From assembly GCF_030718205.1 (NCBI RefSeq), contig NZ_JAUZQF010000004.1:372001-436000 (forward strand): a DNA stretch of 64,000 nucleotides, in the 5' to 3' direction. A model generated the notes under the pieces. That model saw only the letters and a program-made list of their open reading frames with translations, was not told the origin of the DNA and did no database searches. The DNA is from Nonomuraea turcica (GTDB lineage: Bacteria > Actinomycetota > Actinomycetes > Streptosporangiales > Streptosporangiaceae). A program made the position numbers and the translations under genes. Positions 46,120 to 55,416 of this stretch are shown here, in pieces (position 1 is the stretch's first letter; each line of letters opens with the position of its first letter).

Positions 46120-49100
46120 GTGGATGTGCGTTTCGGGGTGCTGGGGCCGCTCGCCGTGTGGACGGCGGACGGGGAGCCGGTCAGGGTGGTCGAGACCAAG
46201 GTCCGGGCGCTCCTCGCCGGCCTGCTGATCCACGCAGGCCAGACGGTCTCCGCCGACCGGCTGGTCGAGGACCTGTGGGGCGATCGCCCGCCCGCTGACG
46301 CGCCCGCCGCGCTGCGGGTGAAGGTGTCGCAGCTGCGCGGGGTGCTCGAGGATCGAAAGCTGGTGGCGTACCGGGCTCCTGGATACGTGCTGCGCGTGGA
46401 GCCGGACACGGTGGACGCCGGCCGGTTCGAGACGCTGCTCGGGCGCGCGCAACACGCCGACGACCCCAGCGAGCGGGCCTCGCTGCTGCGGCAGGCGCTG
46501 GCTCTGTGGCGCGGCGGCGCCTATGCCGAGTTCGCCGACGAGCCGTTCGCGCAGGCCGCCGTGGCACGGCTGGACGAGCAGCGCCTCGTGGCGATGGAGG
46601 AGCTGGCCGAGGCCCGGCTCGGGCTGGGCGAGCACGCGCTGGTCGCCGCCGAGCTGGCCGACCTGGTGGCCCGGCATCCGCTGCGGGAGCGGCTGCGGGC
46701 CGTGCACGTGCGGGCGCTCTATCTGGCCGGGCGGCAGAGCGAGGCGCTGGCGGCGTATGAGGATCTGCGGCGCCGGCTGCGGGAGGAGTTCGGGGCGGAC
46801 CCGTCGGCCGAGCTGGCCGGCCTGCACCGGGCGATCCTGCGCCAGGATCCGGCGCTGGACGTGGCCGCTGCGCGGCCTCCGACCAACCTGCCCGCGTCCC
46901 TGAGCGGTCTGGTGGGGCGAGAGGAGGCGGTGACCGAGGTCCGTGCCCTGCTGCGCGCCAACCGGCTCGTCACGCTCACGGGGCCGGGAGGCGTCGGCAA
47001 GACGCGGCTGGCCCTGGCGGCCGCCGACCTGTTCACGGGCGCGCCGGGCGGCGGCGGGTTCGACGGCGGGGTGTGGCTGGTCGAGCTGGCCTCGCTCCGT
47101 GCCGGGGCGCCGGAGGTCGAGGTGGCGGAGGCGATCGCCGGTGTGCTCGGCCTGCGGGACGACATGCCGCACTGCATGCTGGAGCGGCTGGCCGCCACGC
47201 TGGGGGCCAAGCGGACGCTGCTCGTGCTGGACAACTGCGAGCACGTGGTCGAGCAAGTGGCCGCGCTGGCGAGCAGGCTGCTGCGCGCCGCCCCGGGACT
47301 GCACGTCATGGCCACCAGCCAGGAGTCGCTGCGGATCGAGGGCGAGAGCCTATGGAGCGTGCCGCCGCTCGGACGCGAGGCGGCCGTCGAGCTGTTCACG
47401 ACCCGGGCGGGCATCGAGCCGGACGCCGACGTGGTGGAGGTCTGCGCGCGGCTGGACGGCATCCCCCTGGCCCTGGAGCTGGCCGCCACGAGGATGCGGA
47501 CCCTGACCCCGCGCCAGCTCGCCGACCGCCTCGACGACCGCTTCCGGCTGCTCGCCTCGGGTGCGCGCGACGCCCCGGCCAGGCAGCAGACGTTGCGGGC
47601 GATGATGGACTGGAGCTGGGAGCTGCTTTCCCCGCACGAGCAGGTGGTGTTACGGCGGCTGGCCGTGCACGCCGACGGGTGCGCGCTGGAGGCGGCCGAG
47701 GACGTGTGCGCGGAGCCGGGCGTGGACGTGCTCGACTTGCTGGCCAGACTGGTGGACCGGTCGCTGGTGGTGCGGGCCGCGGGGCCGCGTTTCCGGCTGC
47801 TGGAGTCGGTCGCGGCCTACTGCCGGGAGCGGTTGCGGGAGGCCGGCGAGGACGACCTGATCGCACTGCGGCATGTCCGCTACTACACGGCCCTGGCCGA
47901 GCGGGCGGAGCCGTACCTGAGAGGGCACGAGCAGCGGCGCACGCTCGCGCTGCTCGACGCCGAGGGCGCCAACCTGAGAGCGGCCCTGGAGACGGCCGTA
48001 CGGCTCGGCGCGGCCAGCGAGGCGGTGCGGCTGGTGAACGCGATGGCCTGGTATTGGGTTCTGCGCGGCAGGCTCGGCGAGGGCCGGCGGGCGCTGGAGA
48101 GCGCCCTGGTCGTCCGCGGCGACGCGGCCGAGACCGAGGTGTGGCTGGCCGGGCTGCGGGCGCTGGCAGGGCAGCCCCAGGTGCCGGACGCCGCGGTGTT
48201 CGAGGCCATCGAGGATCCGCTGTCCAGGGCCAGGGCGAGGTGGTTCGCCGGGTTCGCGCTCTACGGCTACCACCACCTGCCGGCGAGCGTGGACCTGGTG
48301 CGCGAGGCGTTGGAGTGCTTCAGGGAGCTGGGCGACACGTGGGGCACGGCGGCGGCGCTGAGCGTGCTCGCCCGCAATGCCGCCATGCGCGGCGACCTGG
48401 AGGCGCTGCGGCGGGACGGCGAGCAGGGGTTGGCGCTGTTCAGACAGGTCGGCGACCCGTGGGGCGAGATGCGGGCCGCGGAGAACCTCGGAACGCTCGC
48501 CGAGATCACCGGCGACTACGACCGGGCTGCCGAGCTGCGCATGGAGGGTCTGCGCATGGCCGAGGAGCTGGGGCTGTGGAGCTCGGTGTCCGACGCGCTG
48601 TCGCGGCTGGGCAGGATCGCTCTGCTGACGGGCGACCACGCGGCGGCCGACGATTACCACGAGCGGGCCAGGCGGCTCGCGGCGGCGCAGTCGAACCGGC
48701 CCGCGGAGGAGTTCGCCGAGCTGGGGCTCGCGCTGTCGGCCCGGCGGCAGGGGCGGCTGGAGGAGGCCGAGCGGTGGCTGCGTAAGTGGCTGGACTGGGT
48801 CAGGGACGTGGCGGGCGAGTCAGGGGCCGCGCTGATCCTGGCCGAGCTGGGATTCGCCGCCGAGCAGCGGGGCGACGCGGCGGCCGCGCTGGAGCTGCAG
48901 TCACAGGGCCTGGCGGCGGCCCGCAAGGTCGGCGACCCGCGCGCCATGGCGCTGGCGCTGGAGGGCCTGGCAGGCGCACGGGCGCTCGCCGGACGGCACG
49001 AGGAGGCGGCGTTACTGCTGGGCCAGGCGGCGGCGCTCAGGTCGTCCGTGGGCGCCCCGCTGCCGGCCGGCGAGCGCGGTGACGTGGATCGGATCAGCGC

Positions 49101-49206
49101 CGCGGTGGAGGCGGCCCTGGGCCGGGAGGAGGCCGCGGCGGCGGTGTCCCGTGGTGCGGCCCTACCGCTCGATGACCTACTGTCCGACTACGACCAGTCC
49201 GACTAG
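46120..49206 (+). CDS. AfsR/SARP-type regulator with NB-ARC and TPR domains
   Basis: A 1028-residue regulator. An N-terminal OmpR-type DNA-binding domain (VRFGVLGPLAVWTADGEPVRVVETKVRALLAGLLIHAGQTVSADRLVEDLWG) is followed by a bacterial transcriptional activation domain to about residue 245. An NB-ARC ATPase has the P-loop LTGPGGVGKTRLALAAA and LLVLDNCEHV. The C-terminal ~400 residues are TPR-like helical repeats. Relatives activate secondary metabolism in response to signals, but no biosynthetic cluster lies in this window. It sits between maltokinase and glgB, so it may control glucan genes. The GTG start has no clear ribosome site. Confidence 0.9.
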   Translation: MDVRFGVLGPLAVWTADGEPVRVVETKVRALLAGLLIHAGQTVSADRLVEDLWGDRPPADAPAALRVKVSQLRGVLEDRKLVAYRAPGYVLRVEPDTVDAGRFETLLGRAQHADDPSERASLLRQALALWRGGAYAEFADEPFAQAAVARLDEQRLVAMEELAEARLGLGEHALVAAELADLVARHPLRERLRAVHVRALYLAGRQSEALAAYEDLRRRLREEFGADPSAELAGLHRAILRQDPALDVAAARPPTNLPASLSGLVGREEAVTEVRALLRANRLVTLTGPGGVGKTRLALAAADLFTGAPGGGGFDGGVWLVELASLRAGAPEVEVAEAIAGVLGLRDDMPHCMLERLAATLGAKRTLLVLDNCEHVVEQVAALASRLLRAAPGLHVMATSQESLRIEGESLWSVPPLGREAAVELFTTRAGIEPDADVVEVCARLDGIPLALELAATRMRTLTPRQLADRLDDRFRLLASGARDAPARQQTLRAMMDWSWELLSPHEQVVLRRLAVHADGCALEAAEDVCAEPGVDVLDLLARLVDRSLVVRAAGPRFRLLESVAAYCRERLREAGEDDLIALRHVRYYTALAERAEPYLRGHEQRRTLALLDAEGANLRAALETAVRLGAASEAVRLVNAMAWYWVLRGRLGEGRRALESALVVRGDAAETEVWLAGLRALAGQPQVPDAAVFEAIEDPLSRARARWFAGFALYGYHHLPASVDLVREALECFRELGDTWGTAAALSVLARNAAMRGDLEALRRDGEQGLALFRQVGDPWGEMRAAENLGTLAEITGDYDRAAELRMEGLRMAEELGLWSSVSDALSRLGRIALLTGDHAAADDYHERARRLAAAQSNRPAEEFAELGLALSARRQGRLEEAERWLRKWLDWVRDVAGESGAALILAELGFAAEQRGDAAAALELQSQGLAAARKVGDPRAMALALEGLAGARALAGRHEEAALLLGQAAALRSSVGAPLPAGERGDVDRISAAVEAALGREEAAAAVSRGAALPLDDLLSDYDQSD

Positions 49207-49364
49207 GACGCCGGGGACCCCGACGGCCAAGAACGCGGAAAGGATCAGTTATCCCTTCCAGCATGCTCTCGTGATGAAGCCGGGATTTTGCACTTTCTGT
49301 GATTGTCTCGGTGAAAGCGGGCAGTGCCTGGGATGAACGGTCATCGTAGGGCAAGGTTGGGAGC

Positions 49365-51524
49365 ATGCCGATGAGGACAGAGCTCGACCGCCTGGCGGGC
49401 GGGGCGCACCATGATCCGCACTCCGTGCTGGGAGCGCACCCCGTCGCGGGCGGGGTGGTCTTCCGCGCGCTGCGCCCGCTTGCCGAGCGGGTCAGGGTGG
49501 TGCTGGAGGACGGTACGGCCCACGACATGAAACACCAGGCTCACGGGGTGTTCGAGGTCACGGTCCCCGGCCTGGACAAGGTGCCCGACTACACGCTCAG
49601 CGTCAAATACGCCGGCGCGGAGCCCCGTACGTTCCGGGACCCGTACCGGCACTGGCCCACGCTGGGCGAGGTGGACCTGCATCTCATCGGCGAGGGGCGG
49701 CACGAGCGGCTGTGGGAGGCGCTCGGCGCGCGGGTGATGAAGCATGAGGACGTCGAGGGCGCCGCGTTCGCCGTCTGGGCGCCGAACGCGCGCGGCATCC
49801 GGGTCGTCGGCGACTTCAACCATTGGGACGGCACCGCTTACCCGATGCGGTCGCTGGGCCGGTCAGGGGTGTGGGAGCTGTTCATCCCCGAGCTGGCGGC
49901 GGGCGAGCGATACAAATTCCAGATCCTCGGCGCGGACGGCATTTGGCGGGACAAGGCCGACCCGATGGCCAGGCGGACCGAGGTGCCGCCGATGACGGCC
50001 TCCGTGGTGGACAAGTCGTCCTACAGCTGGGACGACGAGGTGTGGATGGCGAACCGGCCGGACAAGCACTCCCAGGCCGAGCCGATGAGCGTCTACGAGG
50101 TTCACCTGGGGTCGTGGCGGCCCGGGCTGACGTACGTGGAGCTGGCCGACCAGCTGTCGGAGTACGTCGCCGACATGGGGTTCACGCACGTGGAGCTGTT
50201 GCCGGTGGCCGAGCACCCGTTCGGCGGGTCGTGGGGCTACCAGGTGACGTCGTACTACGCGCCGACGGCGAGGTTCGGCACCCCCGACGAGTTCCGCCAC
50301 TTCGTGGACCGCATGCACCAGCGGGGCATCGGCGTGCTGCTGGACTGGGTGCCGGCGCACTTCCCGATGGACGACTGGGCGCTGGCGCGCTTCGACGGCA
50401 CGCCGCTGTACGAGCACGCCGACCCGGCCAGGGGCGAGCACCCGGACTGGGGCACGTACGTCTTCGACTTCGGCCGCAGGGAAGTGCGTAACTTCCTGGT
50501 CGCCAACGCGCTCTATTGGCTCAAGGAGTTCCACATCGACGGGCTGCGGGTGGACGCGGTGGCGTCGATGCTCTACCTGGACTACTCGCGCCGCGAGGGC
50601 GAGTGGACGCCGAACGTCTACGGCGGCAGGGAAAACCTGGACGCGGTCGACTTCCTCAAGGAGATGAACGCCGTCTGCTACCGGGAGACGCCCGGCATCT
50701 CGACCGTGGCGGAGGAGTCGACGGCCTGGCCGGGGGTGTCGCGGCCGGTGCACCTGGGCGGGCTCGGGTTCGGGTTCAAGTGGAACATGGGCTGGATGCA
50801 CGACACGCTCGAATACCTGCGCCATGAGCCGATCTTCCGCCAGTATCACCACCACCAGATGACGTTCTCGCTGCTGTACGCGTACTCCGAGAACTACGTG
50901 CTGCCGCTGTCGCACGACGAGGTCGTGCACGGCAAGGGGTCGCTGCTCGGCAAGATGCCCGGCGACGAGTGGCAGCGCTTCGCGCAGCTGCGGGCGCTGC
51001 TGGCGTTCATGTGGGCGCATCCGGGCAAGCAGCTGCTGTTCATGGGCGGCGAGTTCGGCCAGGGCTCGGAGTGGTCGGAGGAGCGCGGGCTGGACTGGTG
51101 GGTGCTGGAGTTCGACGGCCACCAGGGCGTGCAGCGGCTGGTCCGGGACCTGAACCGGATCTACAAGGAGACTCCGGCGCTCTGGCAGCAGGACTCCTCG
51201 CCGGACGGGTTCCGGTGGATCGACGCCGACGATGCTTCCGGGAACACGTTCTCGTTCGTCCGCTACGCGAACGACGGGTCGGCGGTGGCGTGCGTGGTGA
51301 ACTTCAGCGGCGCGCCGCACGAGAACTACCGGCTCGGGCTCCCGTACGCGGGGCGGTGGGAGGAGGCGGTCAACACCGACGCCTACGCCTACTGGGGCAG
51401 CGGCGTGGGCAACATGGGGTCGGTCGAAGCGGCCGTGGAGGCCTACCACGGGCTGCCGTACTCCACCACGCTGCGGGTGCCGCCGATGGGCGCGGTGTGG
51501 CTCACGCACGAGGGCACGCGCTGA
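49365..51524 (+). CDS. glgB: 1,4-alpha-glucan branching enzyme
   Basis: GlgB forms alpha-1,6 branches. The 719-residue GH13 enzyme has an N-terminal carbohydrate-binding segment ([22 protein letters not shown]) and a catalytic barrel with nucleophile Asp397 ([15 protein letters not shown]) and acid/base Glu450 (VAEESTAWP). A C-terminal beta domain follows. It shapes the linear chains made by GlgE. It is separated from treS-maltokinase by the AfsR-type gene, so it is probably transcribed from its own promoter in the 158-bp gap upstream, where no gene is seen. Confidence 0.96.
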   Translation: MPMRTELDRLAGGAHHDPHSVLGAHPVAGGVVFRALRPLAERVRVVLEDGTAHDMKHQAHGVFEVTVPGLDKVPDYTLSVKYAGAEPRTFRDPYRHWPTLGEVDLHLIGEGRHERLWEALGARVMKHEDVEGAAFAVWAPNARGIRVVGDFNHWDGTAYPMRSLGRSGVWELFIPELAAGERYKFQILGADGIWRDKADPMARRTEVPPMTASVVDKSSYSWDDEVWMANRPDKHSQAEPMSVYEVHLGSWRPGLTYVELADQLSEYVADMGFTHVELLPVAEHPFGGSWGYQVTSYYAPTARFGTPDEFRHFVDRMHQRGIGVLLDWVPAHFPMDDWALARFDGTPLYEHADPARGEHPDWGTYVFDFGRREVRNFLVANALYWLKEFHIDGLRVDAVASMLYLDYSRREGEWTPNVYGGRENLDAVDFLKEMNAVCYRETPGISTVAEESTAWPGVSRPVHLGGLGFGFKWNMGWMHDTLEYLRHEPIFRQYHHHQMTFSLLYAYSENYVLPLSHDEVVHGKGSLLGKMPGDEWQRFAQLRALLAFMWAHPGKQLLFMGGEFGQGSEWSEERGLDWWVLEFDGHQGVQRLVRDLNRIYKETPALWQQDSSPDGFRWIDADDASGNTFSFVRYANDGSAVACVVNFSGAPHENYRLGLPYAGRWEEAVNTDAYAYWGSGVGNMGSVEAAVEAYHGLPYSTTLRVPPMGAVWLTHEGTR

Positions 51525-51591
51525 ACGTCCGCTGAAAGTTCGGTGGGAAACCGGGCCCGGGGCCTGTGCCTGCCGGGCAAATCGCCATAAA

Positions 51592-51614
51592 CTCCGAGAT
51601 CATCCCCCTCGGAG
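51592..51614 (+). promoter_or_regulatory. Leader hairpin overlapping the ribosome site of the first S8 protease
   Basis: CTCCGAG (51592-51598) is the exact inverted partner of CTCGGAG (51608-51614) across nine bases. The second arm contains the first part of GGAGGAAG, the Shine-Dalgarno sequence five bases before the GTG start. Base pairing would hide the ribosome site. TAAACT (51588-51593) is a possible -10, but it overlaps the hairpin, so the true start of transcription is uncertain. Confidence 0.4.
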
Positions 51615-51623
51615 GAAGAACGC

Positions 51624-53537
51624 GTGCGACTTCGCCATCTGATCGTGTGCTCGACCGTGCTGGCCGTGCTCCCGTTAGCGGGTCCGGCCTACGCAGACGA
51701 CCCGACACCGACACCGACCCCCGCGCCCAGCAGCACCATCGCTCAGGACAAGGTCGAGGATGGCTTAGCCGCCGACGGCGGCGCCGAGCGGGCCATCGTC
51801 GAGCTGACCGAGCCCGCCCAGAACGAGCCCGTGGCGAGCCAGGCGGCGGCCGAGAGCGTGGACGTGCTGCTGCGGCCGCAGAACCAGTCGTTCATGGTCG
51901 TCGAGGGCACCGCGGAGGAGCTGGCCAAGCTGGCCGAGGATCCGCGGGTCACCTCGATCCACCGGGACAGGACGTACACGCCTGCCGACGTCTCCCCCAG
52001 CCTCAAACTGATCGGCGCCGACCAGGCGCACGCCAAGGGCTTCACCGGGACCGGCCAGGCCGTGGCCGTGCTGGACACCGGCATCGACCGCGACCATCCG
52101 TGGTTCGGCAACCGGATCGTGGCCGAGGCGTGCTTCTCGGCCGTGGAGAGCGGCGTGGAGTCGCTGTGCCCGAACGGGCAGCCGGAGCAGATCGGGGCCG
52201 GCGCGGCCGACGCCATGACGGCGAAGTGCCTGGCCAACGGCGTGAACCTGTGCGATCACGGCACCCACGTCGCGGGCATCGCGGCCGGCACGGGAGGCGT
52301 GGCGCCGGACGCCGGAATCGTGGCGGTCCAGGTGTTCAGCCGGGTCAACGACGAGGACGTCTGCGGCGAGCCGTCGTGCCTGCTGGCGTTCGAGTCGTCG
52401 CTGCGGCTGGCCATGGACTACGTGGCCGGGCTGACCCAGCCGGTCGCCGCGGTGAACCTGAGCCTGGGCGGCATGGTGTCGGAGACCGAGTGCGACGCCA
52501 GCGAGGAGGGCGCGATCTTCAAGCCGAAGATCGACGCGCTGCTGGCCAAGGGCACCGCGACCGTGGTGGCCGCGGGGAACGAGTTCTTCGAAGGGGCGTC
52601 GTACCCGGCCTGCATCACCTCGGCGGTGGCCGTCGGGGCGAACGACGGAAGCGACGCCATCGCGGACTTCTCCAACCGCGGTGCGCTGGTGGACCTGTTC
52701 GCGCCGGGTGTGGACATCGAGTCGTCGGTGCCGGACAACGTGACGACCGTCTACAGCGGCACGTCGATGGCCACGCCGCACGTGGCCGGGGCGCTGGCGC
52801 TGATGAAGCAGGCGGCGCCGCAGACGGCGATGCCCGACCTGATCAACACGTTGAAGACGACCGGACGGCCGTACGTGTACCAGGCCAACGGCACGCAGGT
52901 CACCACGCCGCGCCTGGACCTGGCGGCGGCGCTGGCCGGCGCGACGCCGCAGCCGCCCATCACGCAGACCCCGGTCGCTCCGCCGGAGCCTGGCCCCACG
53001 GAGAGCGGCCCGAGCCCTGAGCCTTCCGACGACAATCCCTCGGACGCCCCATCGGACGAGCCGTCGGACGAGCCTTCAGATGAGCCTTCGTCGTCCACCT
53101 CGCCGGTCCCGCTGCCGACCGTCACGGTCACGGTGACCGTCACGCCGACGCCGGCCACCACGGCGGCGGTGTGCACGCGCGGCACGGCCGCCACGAAGAT
53201 GCCGGCCAAGACCTGGGCCGTGGAGATCCACCGCAGCAGCGGCACGATCCCCGACGCCACGCTCACCTGCTATCTGAAGCTGATCAGCAAGTCGAGCAAG
53301 GTGTTCCCCGAGCTGACGAAGGCGTCGTCGCTGGGCAAGGCGTACCGGGTGCTGAAGAACACCAAGACCGGTAAGGGCAAGCTCGAGAGCGCGCTGCTGA
53401 CGGCCTGGCTGAACTGGGCGCACGGCACGAACGGCACCACGACGCTGACCGCGGCGGAGAAGGTGCGGCTGAGCAGCAAGCCGTCCGCGGCGGCGCTGAA
53501 GAAGGCGACGAAGGACATCCTCAAAACCGTCAAGTAG
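51624..53537 (+). CDS. Secreted S8 (subtilisin-like) serine protease with C-terminal extension
   Basis: A 637-residue exported protease. After a signal peptide (MRLRHLIVCSTVLAVLPLAGPAYA) comes a propeptide-like region, then the S8 catalytic domain. Catalytic residues are Asp151 (VLDTGID), His212 (CDHGTHVAG) and Ser381 (GTSMATPH). A Pro/Ser/Glu/Asp linker (PSDEPSDEP repeats) leads to a C-terminal domain of about 120 residues with two cysteines and many lysines, not shared by its two neighbours. Cysteines flanking the catalytic residues match those of the paralogues. The GTG start has GGAGGAAG five bases upstream. Confidence 0.93.
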   Translation: MRLRHLIVCSTVLAVLPLAGPAYADDPTPTPTPAPSSTIAQDKVEDGLAADGGAERAIVELTEPAQNEPVASQAAAESVDVLLRPQNQSFMVVEGTAEELAKLAEDPRVTSIHRDRTYTPADVSPSLKLIGADQAHAKGFTGTGQAVAVLDTGIDRDHPWFGNRIVAEACFSAVESGVESLCPNGQPEQIGAGAADAMTAKCLANGVNLCDHGTHVAGIAAGTGGVAPDAGIVAVQVFSRVNDEDVCGEPSCLLAFESSLRLAMDYVAGLTQPVAAVNLSLGGMVSETECDASEEGAIFKPKIDALLAKGTATVVAAGNEFFEGASYPACITSAVAVGANDGSDAIADFSNRGALVDLFAPGVDIESSVPDNVTTVYSGTSMATPHVAGALALMKQAAPQTAMPDLINTLKTTGRPYVYQANGTQVTTPRLDLAAALAGATPQPPITQTPVAPPEPGPTESGPSPEPSDDNPSDAPSDEPSDEPSDEPSSSTSPVPLPTVTVTVTVTPTPATTAAVCTRGTAATKMPAKTWAVEIHRSSGTIPDATLTCYLKLISKSSKVFPELTKASSLGKAYRVLKNTKTGKGKLESALLTAWLNWAHGTNGTTTLTAAEKVRLSSKPSAAALKKATKDILKTVK

Positions 53538-53550
53538 CTCACTGTCAGAG

Positions 53551-53584
53551 AAGGCCGGTCAATCTTGACCGGCCTTTCTCTTTT
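53551..53584 (+). terminator. Rho-independent terminator after the first S8 protease
   Basis: AAGGCCGGTCA pairs with TGACCGGCCTT across an ATCT loop (11-bp stem), followed by TCTCTTTT. It lies 14 bases after the stop codon. It is the clearest intrinsic terminator in the window. Confidence 0.85.
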
Positions 53585-53686
53585 GCCTCAACAACGTAAA
53601 AACACCTCCAACGCTTATCTCCGGCACATAGGTCACCGACATCACAGTTGTCGCAGGTGGGGATGTATGCGGCTGTACGCAAGCCG

Positions 53687-53711
53687 GGAGCCTGAAGAGC
53701 TTCACGGCTCC
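53687..53711 (+). promoter_or_regulatory. Leader hairpin upstream of the second S8 protease
   Basis: GGAGCC-TGAAG and CTTCA-C-GGCTCC form an almost perfect 11-bp stem with a two-base loop and one bulge, 38 bases before the GTG start. It could stabilise the mRNA or serve as an operator; no partner can be named. Confidence 0.3.
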
Positions 53712-53748
53712 AGCCTCAGCCACGTCACAGCCGTCCTCGGAGGAAACA

Positions 53749-55251
53749 GTGAGGCTACGGTCCTTGCTCGCCCGCACCACCGCGCTGGCCGCCATATCCG
53801 CCGTGCTCTGCACGGCCCCGGCACTCCACGCCGACACCACCGACACCACCGACACCGCTGGAACGCCCAGCACGCCCAGCACGCCCAGCGCGCCGGGCTC
53901 GGCCGACACGGGCACGCCAGGCGCGCCGAGATCCGGCAACTCGCGCCTCACCCCCGGCAACGCCGACATGACCGGCCCGGCCATCAGCCCCGCGCTCGTC
54001 GAGGAGATCGAGTCGGGGGCCAGGGTCCGCTCCATCATCCAGGTCAAGCCGGGCCAGAGCGTGGACGCCGTCGCCGGCGACATCGAACAAACCTCCCAGG
54101 GCAGCCGGGTCCTGCAGTCCGCGAAATCGCCGAACTTCTTCGTCGCCAAAGTGGACCAGCCGACGCTCGCCAAGCTCCAGAAGGACGTCCGCGTCCAGGC
54201 GGTCTACAAGGACGAGCTCCACTCGCCCGCCCTCGACACCAGCACCGTCGTGATCCGCTCGAACCGGGCGAACACCGCAGGCTGGACCGGCAGGGGCACG
54301 GCGATCGCCGTCCTCGACACGGGAATCGACCGCGACCACGGCTTCTTCACCAGCCGGCTGGTGGACGAGGCGTGCTTTTCCTCATCCGACGCCGGTGACC
54401 GCACGGTCTCCCTCTGCCCGAACAACCAGCCCAGCCAGACCGGCCCCGGCGCGGCCGACGCCGAGACCGCGCAGTGCATGGTCAGCGGGAGGAGCATCTG
54501 CGACCACGGCTCCCACGTGGCCGGCATCGCGGCGGGCAGGATGGCCTCCGGCGCCCCGGCCAACGGGGTCGCCCCCGCAGCCGGCATCCTGCCGATCCAG
54601 GTCTTCAGCCGCGTGGACAACCCCCAGCTCTGCGGGGGCGGCAGGAGAATGTCGCCGTGCCTCCTGAGCTACACCTCCGATCAGAAGCTGGCGCTCGAGT
54701 ACGTCGCCAGGGTGGTCAGGACGCACAACATCGCGGCGGTGAACATGAGCCTGGGCGGCGGCGGCCCGTACACCACGGCGTGTGACGGCAACCCGAGCGC
54801 CGCCGCGGTCAAGCCGGACTTCGACACCCTGGTGGGGCTCGGGGTGGCGCCAGTGGTGGCGGCGGGCAACAACGGCTCCGCGAACGGCGTCAGCGCCCCC
54901 GCCTGCATCTCCACTGCCGTCGCGGTAGGCGCGACCGACGACGCCGACGGCCTGGCCTCGTTCACCAACCGGGGGCCGCTGGTCGACCTGTTGGCGCCGG
55001 GCGTGCGCGTTCGCTCGGCGGTGCCCAGCGGGACGTACCGGGAGGCGAGCGGCACGTCGATGTCCGCACCACACGTGGCGGGCACGTTCGCACTGCTCAA
55101 GCAGGCCTTCCCCGGCAACTCGGTCGCGCAGAACCTGCAACGGCTGCAGGCGACAGGAAGGGCCATCCAGTACGACGCCGGGGGCACCTCGGCGACCACG
55201 TCGCGGATCGACGCCGAGCGCGCCACCGCCGGCGGACGCGCCGCTGCGTGA
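53749..55251 (+). CDS. Secreted S8 (subtilisin-like) serine protease
   Basis: A 500-residue exported protease, paralogue of the genes on either side. A signal peptide (LLARTTALAAISAVLCTAPALHA) is followed by a Thr/Pro/Ser-rich stretch encoded by short DNA repeats (GCCCAGCAC) and a propeptide-like region. The S8 triad is Asp190 (VLDTGIDRDHG), His253 (CDHGSHVAG) and Ser437 (GTSMSAPH). The insertion between Asp and His, CFSSSDAGDRTVSLCPN...AQCMVSGRSIC, carries the same four cysteines as the neighbours. The GTG start has GGAGGAA upstream. Confidence 0.93.
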   Translation: MRLRSLLARTTALAAISAVLCTAPALHADTTDTTDTAGTPSTPSTPSAPGSADTGTPGAPRSGNSRLTPGNADMTGPAISPALVEEIESGARVRSIIQVKPGQSVDAVAGDIEQTSQGSRVLQSAKSPNFFVAKVDQPTLAKLQKDVRVQAVYKDELHSPALDTSTVVIRSNRANTAGWTGRGTAIAVLDTGIDRDHGFFTSRLVDEACFSSSDAGDRTVSLCPNNQPSQTGPGAADAETAQCMVSGRSICDHGSHVAGIAAGRMASGAPANGVAPAAGILPIQVFSRVDNPQLCGGGRRMSPCLLSYTSDQKLALEYVARVVRTHNIAAVNMSLGGGGPYTTACDGNPSAAAVKPDFDTLVGLGVAPVVAAGNNGSANGVSAPACISTAVAVGATDDADGLASFTNRGPLVDLLAPGVRVRSAVPSGTYREASGTSMSAPHVAGTFALLKQAFPGNSVAQNLQRLQATGRAIQYDAGGTSATTSRIDAERATAGGRAAA

Positions 55252-55257
55252 ATGTGC

Positions 55258-55289
55258 AGGGCCGGAGCCGGGTCGGCGATTCCGGCCCT
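55258..55289 (+). terminator. GC hairpin after the second S8 protease
   Basis: AGGGCCGG pairs perfectly with CCGGCCCT across 16 bases, beginning seven bases past the stop codon. There is no T tract, so termination is possible but unproven. Confidence 0.45.
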
Positions 55290-55350
55290 CCCGCATACCG
55301 GGAAAAGGCGCACCCAGAACAAGAACCGGTAACGGAACCCACCAGTCCCG

Positions 55351-55378
55351 CTGACACCAACAGTCCAATTACTACACT
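55351..55378 (+). promoter_or_regulatory. Possible promoter of the third S8 protease
   Basis: CTGACA (55351-55356) and TACACT (55373-55378) are 16 bp apart, 39 bp before the TTG start. This suggests the third protease is transcribed separately. Confidence 0.4.
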
Positions 55379-55416
55379 TCCGTGGGATAAATGCCCCCTG
55401 ACCCCCGGAGGAGCAG

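Noticed and set aside
46120..49206. The AfsR-type regulator as a sign of a secondary metabolite gene cluster
   Set aside because: No synthase, modifying enzyme or resistance gene lies nearby. Its neighbours are glucan-pathway genes.
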